NCBI RefSeq assembly: GCF_914484835.1
Contig: NZ_CAJZAR010000050.1
Location: 132-64,131 of the forward strand
Length of the DNA: 64,000 nt
Direction of reading: 5' to 3'
Origin: Paraburkholderia tropica
GTDB lineage: Bacteria > Pseudomonadota > Gammaproteobacteria > Burkholderiales > Burkholderiaceae
Part shown: in pieces, positions 63,233 through 64,000 of the stretch
Numbering within the stretch: the stretch's first letter is position 1
Layout of the letters: each line of letters begins with the position of its first letter
Program-made: the position numbers and the translations under genes
The notes under the pieces: model-generated
What the model saw: the letters and a program-made list of their open reading frames with translations, nothing else
Told to the model about the DNA's origin: nothing
Databases searched by the model: none

Positions 63233-64000
63233 TCAAGCGCGCGCGGGCGCGGGTGCGGTGCGGATGGCGGCGCGCCGGCCCAGCACGACGGTGGCGATCA
63301 CGGCCGCCGCGTAGAGCCACGCCGATGCCGCGACCTGCTCGCCGAACACGAGCGCCGAGAACGCCATCGTGAAGAAAATCTGCAGCAGCTGGACCTGGCC
63401 GACGCGCGCCGTGCCGCCCATCGCGAGCCCCGCGTACCACGCAAAAAAGCCGAGGAACTGCGAGAACAGCGTGACGTAGCCGAACGCGAGCCAGGTCTTG
63501 AGCGCAACCGGCTCCGGGTGCGCGACATGGTGCGCCCACGCGAGCCAGCCGACCGGAATTGCCAGAAACGGCGCGGAGAGCACCAGCGCCCAGCAGATCA
63601 CCTGCCAGCCGCCGAGCTGCCGCGCGAGGCGCGCGCCTTCGGCGTAACCGAGCGCGCCGATGCCGACCGCGACCAGCATCCACGCGTCGCCCGCGTGCAG
63701 CGCGCCGCCGCCCGCCTGGAGCGCGAACGCCACGACCAGCGCGCTGCCGATCAGCGCGCTGAGCCAGAACGCCTTCGACGGGCGTTCGTGCGAGAGCCAC
63801 GCGGCGTAGATCGCCACCGCGAGCGGTTGCAGGCCGTTGACGATCGCGCCGTGCGAGGCGGGCACGCTTTTCATGGCCCACGCGGAAAACACCGGATACG
63901 CGACGATCACGCCCAGCGACACCACGGCGAGACTCTTGACCTGCGCCCAGTTGGGCCGCTTTTCGCGACGCGCCCAGAGCAGCAGGGCGGCGGGGACGGC
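63233..64000 (-). CDS. EamA/DMT-family transporter, 5' end cut by the window
   Basis: The frame is open to the window edge (64000), so the start is missing; 255 codons are visible. Hydrophobic helices, the paired EamA pattern (VVSLGVIVAYPVFSAWAMKSVPASHGAIVNG in the first half and PFGWLAWA-like, VGQVQLLQIFFTMAFSALVFGE in the second) mark a drug/metabolite exporter with ten helices. The GTG near 63925 is inside the frame. It lies 145 bp downstream of nothing else on this strand and next to the aminotransferase; it may export an amino acid. Confidence 0.88.
   Translation of the reverse strand, partial: AVPAALLLWARREKRPNWAQVKSLAVVSLGVIVAYPVFSAWAMKSVPASHGAIVNGLQPLAVAIYAAWLSHERPSKAFWLSALIGSALVVAFALQAGGGALHAGDAWMLVAVGIGALGYAEGARLARQLGGWQVICWALVLSAPFLAIPVGWLAWAHHVAHPEPVALKTWLAFGYVTLFSQFLGFFAWYAGLAMGGTARVGQVQLLQIFFTMAFSALVFGEQVAASAWLYAAAVIATVVLGRRAAIRTAPAPARA

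Overview
The window is a GC-rich (roughly two-thirds G+C by eye), densely coded chromosomal segment of a betaproteobacterium, most probably Burkholderiaceae (Paraburkholderia/Caballeronia/Burkholderia type). The basis is the gene order hemC-hemDX-hemY with HemD fused to HemX, nadE-glnB followed by an OmpC-like porin, parE-parC, and strong third-position GC bias. The bias makes almost every real gene cast long open shadow frames on the other strand. No prophage, insertion sequence or CRISPR array was seen. The content looks like core and soft-core chromosome with small accessory modules.

Layout. 1-3.6 kb: end of hemC, then hemDX and hemY (tetrapyrrole synthesis). 3.7-7.4 kb: minus-strand aldehyde dehydrogenase, short-chain dehydrogenase and MFS importer cluster. 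7.7-10 kb: inorganic pyrophosphatase, a GIY-YIG protein and a FemAB/GNAT-like protein. 10.2-14 kb: long glutamine-dependent NAD synthase, P-II protein, porin with tandem terminators. 14.6-18 kb: a complete polar amino-acid ABC importer. 18.6-22.4 kb: pirin, then a Spy/CpxP-like periplasmic protein divergent from an OmpR/EnvZ-class two-component pair, with Cpx-like boxes between. 22.6-24.7 kb: small orphan protein and a Cache-GGDEF diguanylate cyclase. 25.4-28.5 kb: fused double permease plus ATPase with no binding protein beside it. 28.6-29.8 kb: two tandem paralogous lipoproteins.

30-37 kb is the most interesting part. Two paralogous sigma-54 activators (one without a receiver domain, one a full response regulator) are interleaved with small genes of unknown function and with otsA (trehalose-6-phosphate synthase). 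Three sequences match the sigma-54 -24/-12 promoter, each correctly placed in front of a gene: a 107-aa membrane protein, a 134-aa Pro-rich protein and OtsA. Each also has an inverted repeat centred about 91-92 bp upstream of the predicted start of transcription. I read this as a self-contained sigma-54 stress or envelope regulon.

37-47 kb: membrane protein, DHA2 efflux pump, PEBP protein, Dcm methylase with Vsr repair nuclease, small unknown genes, tRNA-Arg(CCU), rubredoxin, DUF4399 protein, ABC-F ATPase Uup and a MntA/HepT toxin-antitoxin pair. 47.5-52.5 kb: topoisomerase IV (parE, parC) and a CopD-like membrane protein. 52.6-57.4 kb: LysR regulator divergent from MHS transporter, N-carbamoylase/allantoate-type amidohydrolase and acetylpolyamine deacetylase. 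57.5-64 kb: a GGDEF-EAL protein, PhzF-like protein, RidA, an aminotransferase and the start of an EamA transporter.

A second theme is short tandem repeats of 8-14 bp (3-7 copies), mostly just after stop codons or in promoter regions: 12721, 22491, 31680, 42084, 44478, 51929 and 60306. Two more lie in frame inside coding sequence (31238 and 34631). All calls rest on reading the sequence and on remembered family features; no database search was run.
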